DNA of 64,000 nt from Enterobacter sp. EA-1 (lineage in GTDB: Bacteria; Pseudomonadota; Gammaproteobacteria; Enterobacterales; Enterobacteriaceae): assembly GCA_002886105.1 (NCBI GenBank), contig CP025776.1:1984001-2048000 (forward strand), given 5' to 3'. Below the pieces are notes generated by a model, which had not been told where the DNA came from, searched no databases, and saw nothing but the letters and a program-made list of their open reading frames with translations. This document shows positions 1-11,149 of the stretch, in pieces. The first letter of the stretch is position 1. Every line of letters starts with the position of its first letter. Position numbers and translations under genes: made by a program.

Positions 1-12
1 GCTTCTTAAATT

Positions 13-88
13 TGGCTCCTCTGACTGGACTCGAACCAGTGACATACGGATTAACAGTCCGCCGTTCTACCGACTGAACTACAGAGGA
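13..88 (-). tRNA. asnT: tRNA-Asn (GTT anticodon)
   Basis: Read on the minus strand this gives a full 76-nt cloverleaf beginning TCCTCTGTAG and ending in an encoded CCA, with anticodon GTT and the T-loop GTTCGAGTC. The neighbouring mtfA and tRNA-Ser match the asnT-mtfA-serU order of E. coli, which is why the asnT name is used; enterobacteria carry several identical Asn tRNA genes, so the symbol is positional. Confidence 0.97.
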
Positions 89-188
89 ATCGTGTGAACG
101 GGGCGCATACTACTGGCCCCTATCTGCTGTGTCAATACTAAATTTAACCTACTGATTCAACTGGCTAATTAAAGCACAGGCTGCCGTT

Positions 189-975
189 TTAATGCACTCT
201 GTTCACGCTCTCGCCGTAGCCAGCTTGGCCGCGCAGGCGACCAAGCGGTCGGCCATAAACTGACAAAACGCTGCCACAGCGCCGGGAAACGCGGGGCGAA
301 CAGCTCTGGCGCGCTGAAGAAATACTCGGACAGTACCGCAAAACACTCCGCCGGATCGGTTGCTGCATAGGCATCAATGCTGGCCGCTCTTTCCCCACCA
401 GATCGATCTCATCCGGATATTGTCCATTGCAGCGTGCAGATCATGTTCCCAGCCTGCCACTTCACGCAGCGGGATCAGCGGAATACCGCTGGCGCGATCG
501 CCATTGCGCGTATCGAGCTTATGCGCGACCTCGTGAATGATCAGGTTAAAACCGGAAGCGTCAAACGAGTCCTGAATATCCAGCCAGTTGAGAATGATCG
601 GGCCTTGCTGCCAGCTCTGCCCGGACTGCACCACACGCTGGTTATGCACCAGCCCGATATCGTCTTCCCACTCGTCGTCTACCACAAATGGCGCAGGGTA
701 GATCAGCACTTCATGGAAACCGTCCAGCCATTCCGAGGCCTAATTCGAGGACCGGAAGACAAAACAGCAGGCTGATGCGCGCACTTTTCAGCCCATCCAG
801 TTCAAATCCCTGCAAGGGAACCAGCCTTTTGTTGCAAAAACGGTCCGCCAGTTGAACCAGTTTGATCTGTTCATCCGGTAATAAATTCGCCAGCACAGGG
901 GCGTTTAACGCTTCTTCCCACGGGAATTCCACCTCGTCGGCGGATCCTTTCGTTTTCCACAGGCCACTTTATCAT
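189..975 (-). CDS. mtfA: MtfA (YeeI) zinc metallopeptidase, Mlc-titration factor
   Basis: Cytosolic zinc peptidase that binds and inactivates the glucose repressor Mlc and so affects ptsG expression. The HEVAH zinc-binding motif lies in the run [18 protein letters not shown], and the middle of the protein is nearly identical to E. coli MtfA. The start at 975 (MIKWP) matches the E. coli N terminus. The frame is broken near 740, where the expected ELGLEWLDGF needs CCTGG and the read has CCTCGG, and again near 385 and in the N- and C-terminal regions. These breaks are most likely read errors. It stands alone between two tRNA genes, as in E. coli. Confidence 0.92.
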
Positions 976-1069
976 CGCTTTGCTCGCAAACTCGCCACTT
1001 GAACCAATTTAACGGGACAGGGTCTGTTAAAATGCCAAATTACCTCGGCATCATGGCAACTGTCTGTAC

Positions 1070-1159
1070 GGAGAGATGCCAGAGCGGCTGAATGGACCGG
1101 TCTCGAAAACCGGAGTAGGGGCAACTCTACCGGGGGTTCAAATCCCCCTCTCTCCGCCA
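1070..1159 (+). tRNA. serU: tRNA-Ser (CGA anticodon)
   Basis: A 90-nt class II tRNA with a long variable arm, anticodon CGA in GTCTCGAAAAC, T-loop GGTTCAAATCC and an encoded CCA at 1157-1159. It is almost identical to E. coli serU. It forms the left edge of the accessory island that follows; tRNA genes are common integration sites, but I found no second copy of its 3' end near the island's right edge. Confidence 0.97.
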
Positions 1160-1924
1160 CTTCCTTACCCATCGCATTATCACCCTTTTTCTTCCGCACC
1201 TGAACGTATGAGCTGACCGTAACCACCTGACTTTTTTTGTGGTGTTTCAGGCTCAGACAGCGCAACGCGGATACGTTATCACCCCGTCCGCCTTTCCGGG
1301 TAGCGCTTTGCAACGATGTCATTCATTTTGTGAACCGGTCGTAACCCTCGGATGCATCGTGGCTGGCTTCGTTTCATTCGCCTCCGGGCTGTTGCTGCAC
1401 AGTTACAGCGAAGGCATCACTTTTCATCGGTGTCTGAGAAACACGTTCTCTTATTCATAACAACACAACGAAATAACGCAACGTATTTCTGAATAAGAAT
1501 TTTCACGTGGTTTTTTGCAGGCATTTGAATCGATTGTAATATCCGATTGCGCGCGCCGATGTTAATTGTTTTTGCACTGCCTGATATTTGTGAAATTAGC
1601 GTTTAATGATTATTGCTGTGTATTAATCGATAATAAAAACAGCGAGATAATCATTTATTGCTCAATCCAGTGGTTAACGCGCTTTAGCGCAGGGCGGGAA
1701 CAGCTACAGGCTATCGGGATAATTTGCATTTCGCAGAGTGACTGCCTAGTTTTTTATTGTCAATAGAGCGATATACCGATACTCGCCACATTCTCTGTTA
1801 ATAGCGTTGAATCAGGGAAGGGCGGTAGCCTGTGTTGCGTAATAACAACCTTATAATTAATTGATTTAATTAAAGGCGGGAAGCGTTGGCATAATAAATA
1901 CATAACTCAGGAGCGGCAAACAAT
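1160..1924. other. Intergenic stretch upstream of the eCIS-type ATPase, no gene recognised
   Basis: No reading frame here has a recognisable product. The first part (to about 1450) has ordinary base composition and might be a worn remnant of a gene. From about 1450 to 1900 it is AT-rich and probably holds the promoter for the downstream ATPase operon. No integrase, transposase or eCIS structural gene remnant was seen. Confidence 0.5.
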
Positions 1925-4023
1925 ATGACGCAAGAAATATCCTGTGAGGGTGTCGATGAGAATGTGACCCAGTGCGTGGAATTACGCCGTACTGCGCGAA
2001 CAGTTTGAGCGTATCGAAAATGCGCTCCAGCGTTATCTACGCGCTGTGCACCAGCGTGTGGAGGAGTATTCACATAAAGCGCAAGAGACGATGCCCTCTA
2101 CGCTGCAAATGGATATGTTTGTGCGGTTTCAGACAAAGGTGCCCGCTTGTGATATCCCGGTATGCCAGCAAAATTTTCGCGAAGCGGAACGTGCGGTGAT
2201 CCCCCCTGAGAGCCGGCTGGCATTATTGATGACGCGTTTTGGACTCCAATTCATTTGAACGGGATGCATTGTTACTGGCGCTGATGCCGCTGGCGAATGG
2301 CAATGCAGGTTTTCTCTTTGCCTGTTTACAGAATGACACGCACGAAAGCTGGCCCGGTCCGGAACTGATTCTTAATCTTCTCTGTCGGGACGCCACAGAG
2401 CGTCTGGATATGCAGGTCTGTTTATCCCCGCTTTCCCCCCCGGTTCGGCATGCGTTGGTCTTCAGCGGTGATTCGGAACGTAATAACGATCTGGCGCCAT
2501 TCCTGCAGGGAAGCATGCATATTTACCGCTATCTATCCGGCAGAGACTCGCCGCTCGGGCAGGCATGTTGCCGGTGGCTGGAACCGCCGACGGACATCGA
2601 TTTGTTCCCCGGTGTGACGAAACAATTGCTCCACTATGTCTATCATCCGGTTCCCGCATTGCTGATTTCTCTGGCAAAAGGAAGCGTCGGTTCGCGGCTG
2701 ATGGCGTTGTCGCGTGCAGCGCATGTCGCAGGACGGAAGCTGCTGCTGTTTGATATGGAGCAGGCCCCTGCCGACGAGACGCAATTTTGCCGCTGTTTTG
2801 TGGATGTGCTGCGGGAGTCCACGCTGTACGCCGCAGGCCTTGTCCTTCATAGGTTGCACCGGTGCCCTCGGCAAAACCATACCGATTTACGCAACTGGAT
2901 GAGTGACCGCATTCGTGAACATCGTTTCCCGCTGTTTGGTTTGAGTGAAACAGGTGTTCCGCTGGTGCCATTAACGGACATTACCCGGTGTGCTCATTGA
3001 AATGCCGCAAAGCTCGACCCGTGGGATGAAGCACGGCTGTTAGACCGTTTCCTGCAACGTTATCGGGTGGAGGCGGATGTGGACCCGCAAATGCTGGTTC
3101 GCCGATTCAGGCCCTCCGGATACGCTACTCCAGTCGCTCAGCGATGCGGACGCCTATCGGGAATTGCGGGGTGCGCATGCGCTTTCCGTCGATGATCTCT
3201 GCCGCGCTTTTCGGCAGCGTTCTCAGCAGGCTTTCGGTGGGCTTGCCACACGAGTTGAGCCCCGGCGGACATTCGATGATCTGATCGTCGCCGATGGCCT
3301 CAACAAGCAACTGGAGGAGGTGCTGGCTGCCGTTCGATTTCGTGAGGAGATGCTCGCCCGTGGATTTGCCCGCAAGATTGCCTACGGAACCGGGGTTAGC
3401 GCGTTATTTCATGGCGATTCCGGAACGGGGAAAACGTTGGTGGCGGAAGTGTTAGCCGGGGCGCTGGGTGTGGATATGATCAAGATCGACCTCGCCACCG
3501 TCGTCAATAAATACATTGGTGAAACCGAGAAACATCTGGCGCGCATCTTTGATATTGCGGAAGCGGATTCCGGATTACTGTTCTTTGATGAAGCCGATGC
3601 GTTGTTCGGCAAACGGAGTGAAACCCGGGATTCTCACGACCGCTACGCGAATATTGAAATCTCCTATTTATTACAACGCCTTGAAAGTTATACCGGACTG
3701 GTCATTCTTGCCACCAACAATCGCTCACATCTGGATGAGGCATTCACCCGTCGGTTGAGTTTTATTATTCGTTTTCCGTTTCCCGATCTCACGCTGCGCG
3801 AACGAATGTGGCGTGGCATCTGGCCTGCTGAAATCCGCGTGGCGGAGGATGTGGACTTTGCGCCGCGCTGGCGCGCCGGGCTGAAATCACCGGCGCTAAC
3901 ATTCGTAACATTGCATTGCTGGCATGCTGGCTGGCTGCCGACAATCAATCGACATGTGTGGAACTCAAGCATATCGAACGTGCGCTGCAACGTGAACTTG
4001 CCAAGATGGGGCGTGTCGTCTGA
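1925..4023 (+). CDS. Afp15/PVC15-like AAA+ ATPase of an extracellular contractile injection system
   Basis: Roughly 700 codons, the usual size for the ATPase encoded near the 3' end of Afp/PVC-type loci. The N-terminal half (about residues 1-380) matches the accessory domain of these ATPases only in general character. The C-terminal AAA+ domain has Walker A GDSGTGKT (3413-3436, about residue 497), Walker B LLFFDEADAL (about residue 555), the second-region motif NNRSHLDEAFTRR, and it ends ELAKMGRVV. The start follows an AGGAG at a good distance. Frame breaks near 1975, 3000-3080 and 3880 look like read errors. The DUF4255 gene follows 27 bp later, reproducing the Afp15-Afp16 order. In Afp/PVC systems this ATPase aids assembly or toxin loading; which of these it does here is unknown. 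Confidence 0.85.
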
Positions 4024-4050
4024 CCCCGCACTCTCTACCGGAGAACTTCT

Positions 4051-4703
4051 ATGTCAGATACTACTGATACTGATGCAACTGTGCCTGCAATTGCTTCTGA
4101 TACCACGCTGATTGAACTCAATGTCGCCATTGAGGCGGCATTACGTGATATTTGCCAACGGATGTCGCCATCCGTTTCGATCTGCCACCCAAAGATTCAA
4201 CACCCGATGTTCCTACCGTGTGCGTCTTTCTCTACGACATTCAGGAAGATTTACAGTTGCGGGTCGGCGAGCGCAGGCAGTACGTCTCTGCAACCGGGCA
4301 GTTTGTGCCGGGGTATGTCAACATCCGTTGTTGTTATCTGGTGACGTACTTTGAGGTGGCGCAAAGCAGCAGCAGTGATTCGCCGTCAAGCCGTGCTAAT
4401 AGCCAGTCGCTGATCATCATTAATAATGTCTTGAACGCGTTGGTTAACCACCGTTCGTTCTCCTCCTTACCACCGGGCGCATATTTACGCGTCATTCCGC
4501 CGTCTGAACAACTCAATAGTCTGGGGAACTTTTGGCAGGCGGTCGGCAATACGCCGCGGCTGTGCCTCAGTTACATGGTGACCGTGCCGTTGAAACTGAC
4601 CGATCTGCAAACCACTTACGTTGCCGTGAGCACGACGGATGTCCAGTCTGCGCTACTGCCGGATGATGATGCGCAAGAAGAGACTGAGACAACAGGGAGC
4701 TGA
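4051..4703 (+). CDS. Afp16/PVC16-like DUF4255 (Pvc16 N-terminal domain) protein
   Basis: About 217 residues. The N terminus MSDTTDTDATVPAIASDTTL is followed by a helix and by VCVFLYDIQEDLQLR, the conserved core of the DUF4255 family, then a long LVTYFE strand and SLGNFWQAVGNTPRLCLSY. In Afp and PVC particles this protein caps and terminates the tube and sheath. The GGAGAAC before the ATG is a good ribosome site. One frameshift near 4150, in the segment that should read LRDILPTDVAIRFD, joins two open frames. It sits directly after the ATPase and 37 bp before the large toxin-like gene, so the three probably form one operon. Confidence 0.83.
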
Positions 4704-4740
4704 GTCGCGCCGCTTTATTCTGTAAGGGAGAGTGCCACGA

Positions 4741-7700
4741 TGCCCGACTATGAAAAAAAATCAGACGAAGGCCAGCGTGTGACGGGGGCGCGTAAGAAAC
4801 GTCGTACGGGGCGGGGGTGGGAGGAGAACAGGAGCGGTATTCCAGCCTGTGGAACCGGATCCTGTTGCGGATGAGGAGTGGCAGAGTGGAGGGCCGATCT
4901 TCGTGCTGTCTGGGAGGCATGGCAGGCACAAGTGGCGCCGCAGATTGAACCCTTTCAGCCAGTGTAATCTTCGCCAGCGGTTGACCGCGTTACTCTATCT
5001 ACTTGATGTGACAGGGGCTGGCCCCGGATGCCGCAGCGTTTTCTTGCACCGACGCCCGACCCCTTTGCCAATGAAGAGCGTGACGTGGACCCGTGTCCGA
5101 GGATGCCTCCCCGTTGTCTGAGCCCGCGGCCACGTCCGCCGGTGAACGTCCGCAGTATGATTATATTGCTTTGACCATGCTGGGCGGGGGGCGGCGGCCG
5201 CACAAGCAGGAGCGCCGGGCATAACCGACCGTCTTGCCAGAATCGCCCGCATGAGCGGCATTCTGATGGCCGGAACCTCCGCCATGATGACGCGAAAAGG
5301 CGCAGGGATTGCGGCGGGCGCTTCGGCATTGCCTTGCGTATGCCGGGTACTTACTCTTTGGCGAAAAAACGATGAGCAGAGCGGTAGCCCGTTAAGTCTT
5401 GAGGAACTGGCTGAGCTGACCGGTGCGCTGACTGAAAAAGAGCGTGCGCGGGTTGACGAGCTATCCCGCCTGTATAAAGCGCCAGTGAGCGAACCTGAAG
5501 AGGCTATCTATCCCTTTGACGCCAGCGAGATAGCCGAACTGGAGCAAATCGCGGCGGAACTGGAGGCCGGGTTCACTGCCTCTGCTGCCACATCTGCACC
5601 TCACGTCAGGGTGAAACGGTGGGGCATTGGTGGGATGAGTGTGTATAACCCGACGAAAAAACGACCACCACCACAAAAGCGCCAGTCAGAGCAAAGCCTG
5701 CGACGACAACCACTACCACGACAACCTCCACCACTCCGCCCCCCGCAACGACACCACCTGCGCCTGACTGCCGGACAGGAAATCCGACAGGCATACTGGG
5801 TCCGCCGCTATGAAGAAGCGGCGGATGATTCTCCGGAAAAATTCTATCTCGATTTACTCCGCAAGGGCCCGGGTAAAGACAGCTGGAATTATTTGGTGGC
5901 GCCGAGAGAGAGTTTTCCGTTGAATGACACGTGGGTCACACGGATGAATGCGTTGAAATTAGAGAGCCTGCCGCATGAATTCAGTGGCAAAATTGAGGTG
6001 GCATCTCGCGATGCAGCTAAAGCGCCGGGGGGTCAAAGCGGACATCGCTCAACTACCCGATAACTCATGGCTGCACCGGGGAAATACTACCTGCTGTTTT
6101 ACCCAGAAAGTGATGTCTCTGTGTTAACTTCATTCTTAACTGGAGGTGGCTGACGCCAGCAGGTGTAACGTCCGGTGGGGCGGCTGCAGAATCTGACAAG
6201 AGACCTTAATCGTGATTTTGATGGCACAGCTATAGATGCGGCTGCTTTGGAAAAAATTGTCCAACCAGGTAAGCAACTGAAAAAGAAATGAGCAATTACG
6301 CACATTCAGTACTCACAAGTCCATGTCTGGTTCGTTGAAAAATGAAACGCTTATATTCAGCCCGCTAATCCCCAAGGCAGAAGTATTTTGGAAAGAATAC
6401 AGTCTGGCCTATATCGACAAGATTGATCCGTCAAAATTTACCGCCAGTTTCCGTCCAACGCTGTTCACCTTTGTGAGTGACCTTGCTGAGCAAATAAAGG
6501 CGAGTCGAGGTGATCAGATTGTATTAGGCGATTTTTACTCCAATCTGAGCCTCCTGACCGTGGATCGTCTGAAAATGCCTTGAAGGAAAAGCGTTGGGAA
6601 GATGCCTACAACTATGCCGTGCTTGATGAGCAAGTCGTGCGCAATATCCGCGAAAATGTTGTTAAATTTTGGCAGACCTATGAGATGAAGTTCTGGCTGG
6701 GCAGATATAACGCCGTCAGAAAGAGATTAAGCCGTTACTGGATGCCCCGGCTTGGAAAACTGGCGCCGGACAAACCCGGTATGCCGTCGAAAACTAAAGT
6801 AGCCGCAGGCGCCACGCTCCCTGTACCGGTGGGCAAAGGCACATCCGCGATGGGGTCTGCGACGGTCGCGCCTCGGAATGCAACCGCGCAATCCAGCCCA
6901 CCGGAGCCAGATGACAGTGTTGACTGGGCGGAAATCGGCAGAAAAAATGGAAGCCATGCCGCCGTTACCGGAGCATTTTAGCTCCAGCCAGCAAAAGCTG
7001 GAGGAGCTCAAAGGAAACTGGATGCATTTTGGCGGATATGACCGGTTTTCTTGGCGAGGATATTTTAAGTCCCGACAGTTATATTGATGCGTTTATCCGT
7101 GAATCGCTCCGTATTCATCAGCAGGACCGGGGCGTGGTCGCCCGAGAGTAACATCACCGTCAAGGAAATTATCTATCATCTGTCCAGCGGTCGGGCCGCC
7201 GAAATACACGAGACGGTTCTCCATACTTATTCTCTTCGCGATATTGTGCGCGGGGTACCACGCAAAGAACTTGGCACGGCCTATTCCGACAGCAATGTTC
7301 TCTGGCCTGACGCTTTCAGCCAGCAGCTGCGCGACAGGCTGCTGAAAATAGATCTCTGTCGAGCTGGAAACTGAATGCGGTGTTTGGTGCGGGGGAAATC
7401 GCGGGTCGAAAACGTCTATAAGGTGATGACGACCCGGGCCGCGCTGGCCTATCTCGACAAGAAAAAACGACGCCCGGAGGAACAGGAGGAGAATATCATC
7501 AGCACTATATTGATGCGGTAAAACAGTTTCTGGAGGGGAAAACGCAGGCTGAAACCGTGGAGTGGCAGCACACTCGCCAGCCTGATGTTCATTCCGGTTC
7601 CTTCCTCCGGCGTGCTGGGGAATAAGAAAATCGGGGTGCTGCTCGCTCTGGGATAACGACTACTATGAGGTACCGTGGCCGGGGCTGGCCGAACTGATTA

Positions 7701-10492
7701 AAAAGAAGGAGAGGAGAGAAAAGTTCCGCCGTCACTTACCGTTGAAACCGATTCCGGGTTCAGGGCATTTATCGAAAAATACCGGACTGTCGGCACCGGT
7801 AAGGCGCTGAAAGATATTCCTGACAGATTCGATTTTTGCCTTATCACCATGATGCGCCGGAACAGCACACGGATATTAACTTTCAGACCAGCTATAGCCT
7901 TTATAATCCGCCGTTTACCACCACGTCCAGAAGCCGTGAGGCGCTGATCGACACGCTGATTGCGCGGCAGAAGAACGACCTTGCCGATCTGTATGATGAG
8001 CTGATTAATACGTCCGCTGAGCATCTGCGGGCGGTTGTCCATGAGCTGGTGAACACGTTAGCGGTGATGTCCGGGTTGCTGCTGATGGTGGGAGGGATCG
8101 TGGTTGGCGGGCCTGCCTTACCGTGGATTGCGGCCTCAATGGCGACCACACTGTTGCTGGAGGTGGTGCCGACCATCGTGCTCTATTCGCAGGCGGATGA
8201 TGACGAAGAGCGCAAAGTGTATATGCGCTCCCTGTTAATGGCCGTGGCGTTTGAGATGGGGAAATCTGGCGGGCGTAATGCTGGAACAGATGCTCCGGGG
8301 TGTTTCACGGCTTACACGTCTTGCCGTTACTGCGCTGCCGGATACGCTGCCCGGCATGTATAAGCTGCTGAAAAACAAAATGCTGCAGGTGATCGAAAAA
8401 CCGGCGTGCGGCGTTTACGGTTACGCAAAGGCGTTACCACGTCGATAAGCCGGAAGGGCTCGAGGATCTGGACAAGATGGTGAGGACGCTCAAAAGCCCG
8501 CGCCGCCACCCGTACCAAAAGATATTCCTGTTGAATCTGCACCAGATGTGGTACCGCCTGTCGGGTCTGGACCTGTTGCGGGTCCCTCCGGCCGACTCAC
8601 TCCTCCCGCCGAGGGTTCAGGAGGAACTGGCTCTACAGGGAAGAATGATGGCGATGTCCGATGTCATCAGTGAAATGGATAAAATGCGTTTCGAATCCAA
8701 TGTGCGTATTGTTACCGCCCCCGGAAAAAGGCAGCATAACCCATGAAATTACGAACAGCTATTATATCCGCGGGCTGCGCAGGCAGGACCGGGTGGTGGT
8801 TCAGCTATTCTCCGACAAAGGTGATTTATCTTATATCTATTTTGATGAGGATGAGTGGTTACAAATCATGGCGAATAAGGCTCAGCAGTCAGATGACTGG
8901 TTGCTGGCGTATTACGATCTGGACAGTACAGCGGACATATCCCCACGGGGGGAGTAAAGGGCAGTTAAAACCGTTGACGCAATTAAACAGTGAACTCCCT
9001 CGGAGGATTACCCGCAGGAAGGGGTCCTGATCTACGCGTCACAGGCCTATAAAGACAGTGTGGCCAAACAGGGGTGAGTTTCGAAGCGATACAGAAATTC
9101 CTCGATCAGTTACATCTTCGTGAGCAAAGCCCGGCCGGAGAAAACAGCCTGTCGGCTATTATCAAAATGCAATTGATGAAAGTGGGGACTTACAGACTAC
9201 ATTACGGTGGGTCCCACAGTTAGACGACATACCGAAAGCATGGAAAACGTCCAACGCCGAAGATGCGCAACTGATGAAACGGATCCGAGGAAATAAAAAG
9301 ATCTTGGCCCTGATATCACCCACTTCCGGCCTTTAATTAAGGATTTGCCTTTCAGGCAAAATAACCCACAACTGAGTGAGGCGCTTAAGTCATTTTATAC
9401 AAAATCACTGCATACCGATCCGAACTTTAAAGTGATTTCGTCGGATTTCCCGCGATTGAAGGCGAATAATGGAGGCGGCAAAGTATCGATGGCGCAGTTA
9501 AACATTATTGAGCAGGCATTTAACCGGGTACATGACATCGCGGATAAAGTGCAGGCACTCCTTCTTGAAGCTAAAAATAATAATGCCTTGCATGAAAGGA
9601 TTCTGGTAATACTGGCGAAATTCCTCAATACCGCCGACAGCAAAATTCTCGGCGAGGCTTATGAGCGGCTGAGTATTCTGGGAGAACGGCTCCGGACGTT
9701 TGCCCTTCATGTCGAGGAGACGAAACTCGGACGTTGTCCTTGTGAAGAAGGTCGATGCTTCAGAGCCGGTTGTTTTGCGTATGTTTATCAAAAGATCCCA
9801 CCGCCCGTATCATGGTCGTGTTACCCGATATCTTCGAGGATAAAGCGGTTATCGATTATTCACGAGATCTCCCATCAGGCGACCGGCAGTTTTGTCTATA
9901 TCAGTGATATTCCCAAAAATATACGCCGTTCCTTGCATCACGTCTCATTCGGTACCTACCCGTTTGAACCGGACAGCGCACATGTGCCGCTGGGGCGGGC
10001 CGGGCAGTCTTATGGCACCACCGGGGTTGAACGCCTTAAGCCGGTATCGGGTACGATCGCGCCCGCACAGGCGCGGGTGAGATTTCTGCCGATGGAGAGG
10101 GCAAATGCGAAAATGGGTAACGCTGATTCGCAGGTGATCCTGTTTCTCGCGCTGTTTAATAATTTTGAGTTTGAGAAAGTACCTGTTGCCGGAACAGATA
10201 CGTACCTCTGGCGTATTAAACCCGTTGAGGACGCGCTCGCGCAGGCAAAACGCGATGTGTTGGCGCAAAGCGACCTCCAGGACGGTGACTACTGCCGAGC
10301 CGGAAACCCCGACCTTATCGCCGCAGGAAGAGCTGGTCGTACGGGAGTACAGTGAGCATCTCCTTAACGTGGCACTTTTCCGGTGCCAGTGAGTTTACGG
10401 TCGACGATATCCTGACCGGGGACGAGATTAAGGCGCTTGGCCTTGTCATCAGTGAACTCGCCAGTACCACACAGGCGACCCCCTACCGCTAA
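4741..10492 (+). CDS. Very large toxin-like putative eCIS effector with C-terminal metalloprotease-like segment (frame-broken)
   Basis: After AGGGAGAG and an ATG, coding character in shifting frames runs for about 5.7 kb (some 1,900 codons) to a terminal segment ending ISELASTTQATPYR. Recognisable parts in order: a charged, Pro-rich N terminus; a small hydrophobic helix near 5250 (MSGILMAGTSAMMTRKGAG); an acidic helix region near 5400-5570; a Thr/Pro linker (5651-5770); a middle with motifs reminiscent of dermonecrotic-toxin-like proteins (SLRDIVRG, FIPVPSSGVLG, LYDELINTSAEHLRAVVHEL); a hydrophobic hairpin near 8080-8210; and a C-terminal segment with HEISH and NADS. Position after Afp15- and Afp16-like genes is where eCIS loci keep effectors. 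It could be two proteins with a junction near 6100-6320, since frame damage there is heavy. Confidence 0.6.
5651..5770 (+). other. Thr/Pro-rich low-complexity linker within the large toxin-like protein
   Basis: In one frame the codons are almost all ACN, CCN and GCN, giving KTTTTTKAPV, then ATTTTTTTTSTTPPPATTPP. Such linkers separate domains in secreted proteins. The open frame listed through this stretch instead reads as PPQKRQSEQSLRRQ, so the correct frame is uncertain until the indels are fixed; the Thr-rich frame is the more protein-like. Confidence 0.55.
9345..10492 (+). other. C-terminal segment with HExxH and NADS, candidate aspzincin (Lys-specific metallo-endopeptidase-like) domain
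   Basis: The codons for HEISH lie at 9861-9875, preceded by hydrophobic RLSII and followed by QATGSFVYISD. About 85 residues later ERANAKMGNADSQVILFLAL occurs (NADS at 10119-10130). Lys-specific metallo-endopeptidase / deuterolysin-like domains combine HExxH, a nearby GTxxD-type Asp and a downstream NAD(S/T/N) motif, in this order. The Asp ligand cannot be assigned with certainty because the frame is damaged around 9700-9850, where another frame reads IMVVLPDIFEDK. The helical region 9345-9720 before it is open and intact. Confidence 0.5.
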
Positions 10493-10636
10493 GACAACGC
10501 AATAACTGGCGAAACCTGTCTCGTAAAACGTCAGTATTTCACTATAACGTTCAGAAAATGCCAGCGGGTATCGGAGCAAACGTGAAGCGGAATAATAGGG
10601 ATAGTATTTTTTAGTGAATGCGTGAATGCGCTTTCA

Positions 10637-10803
10637 ATGATGCCAGAACCTCTACCGAGGAAAAAACGTCATCATCCGCGGTGATCCTGTAAAAGGATTT
10701 TTCGTAAAAGAGGAACGACTAACGAATCTTGAATTTGATGAACAGGATATTGAGCGGGATATATCCTAAGTATTACGTGGATAAATTAATTCAGGAGCAA
10801 TGA
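10637..10803 (+). CDS. Small acidic hypothetical protein downstream of the toxin-like gene
   Basis: If CCGAGG near 10655 is restored to CCTGG, an ATG at 10637 opens a frame reading MMPEPLPGKNVIIRGDPVKG and continuing FFVKEERLTNLEFDEQDIERD; a second small correction near 10766 leads to KYYVDKLIQEQ and a stop at 10803. About 54 residues, rich in Glu and Asp. No family was recognised and no strong ribosome site is visible. Its place directly after a large toxin-like gene makes an immunity or chaperone role possible, but nothing in the sequence proves it. Confidence 0.35.
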
Positions 10804-10981
10804 TGATGGTAGGGAATATAAATGTGGTGATAATTTATTCGTTAACGATTTTGATAAAAGAAGATATCCTCCGGCGGGTAATGCCAGGGATACGATTTGC
10901 CAAATATTGACAAAAAAAACAAAAGCTAGAGAGGTCACTAATAATGCACGGGCATCATCGCATAAGTATTACAGTAAATAA
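10801..10981 (+). CDS. Small hypothetical ORF or remnant
   Basis: An ATG at 10801 overlaps the end of the preceding small ORF after AGGAGC. The literal frame gives 36 codons ending at 10911. One corrected indel near 10815 gives a longer, more protein-like frame containing CGDNLFVNDFDKRRYPPAGN and ending SSHKYYSK before 10981. It is basic and Asn-rich, and its AT-rich codon use differs from the neighbouring core genes. No family recognised; it may be a fragment. Confidence 0.3.
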
Positions 10982-11149
10982 ATAGTTATTAAATCAGATG
11001 GCGCATTATTTATTTTATTAATTTGGTGTCGGGTATATTTCCCGTGAAAATATAAATCTATATTATGTCTGCCTGCCATTTGTCTGTGACAATGACGACC
11101 TGTAACACATGAGATGCTATTGTTATGGTTTTTCGCGCAGGAGCAACAA

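Noticed and set aside
972-1322. A 116-codon minus-strand open frame containing ERGGFEPPVE
   Set aside because: It is antisense to tRNA-Ser; this peptide is a well-known translation artefact of tRNA genes.
1925-4703. Interpretation as part of a type VI secretion system
   Set aside because: The ATPase is a single AAA+ domain protein of Afp15 type rather than a ClpV, and DUF4255 is an eCIS cap family; no Tss genes are present.
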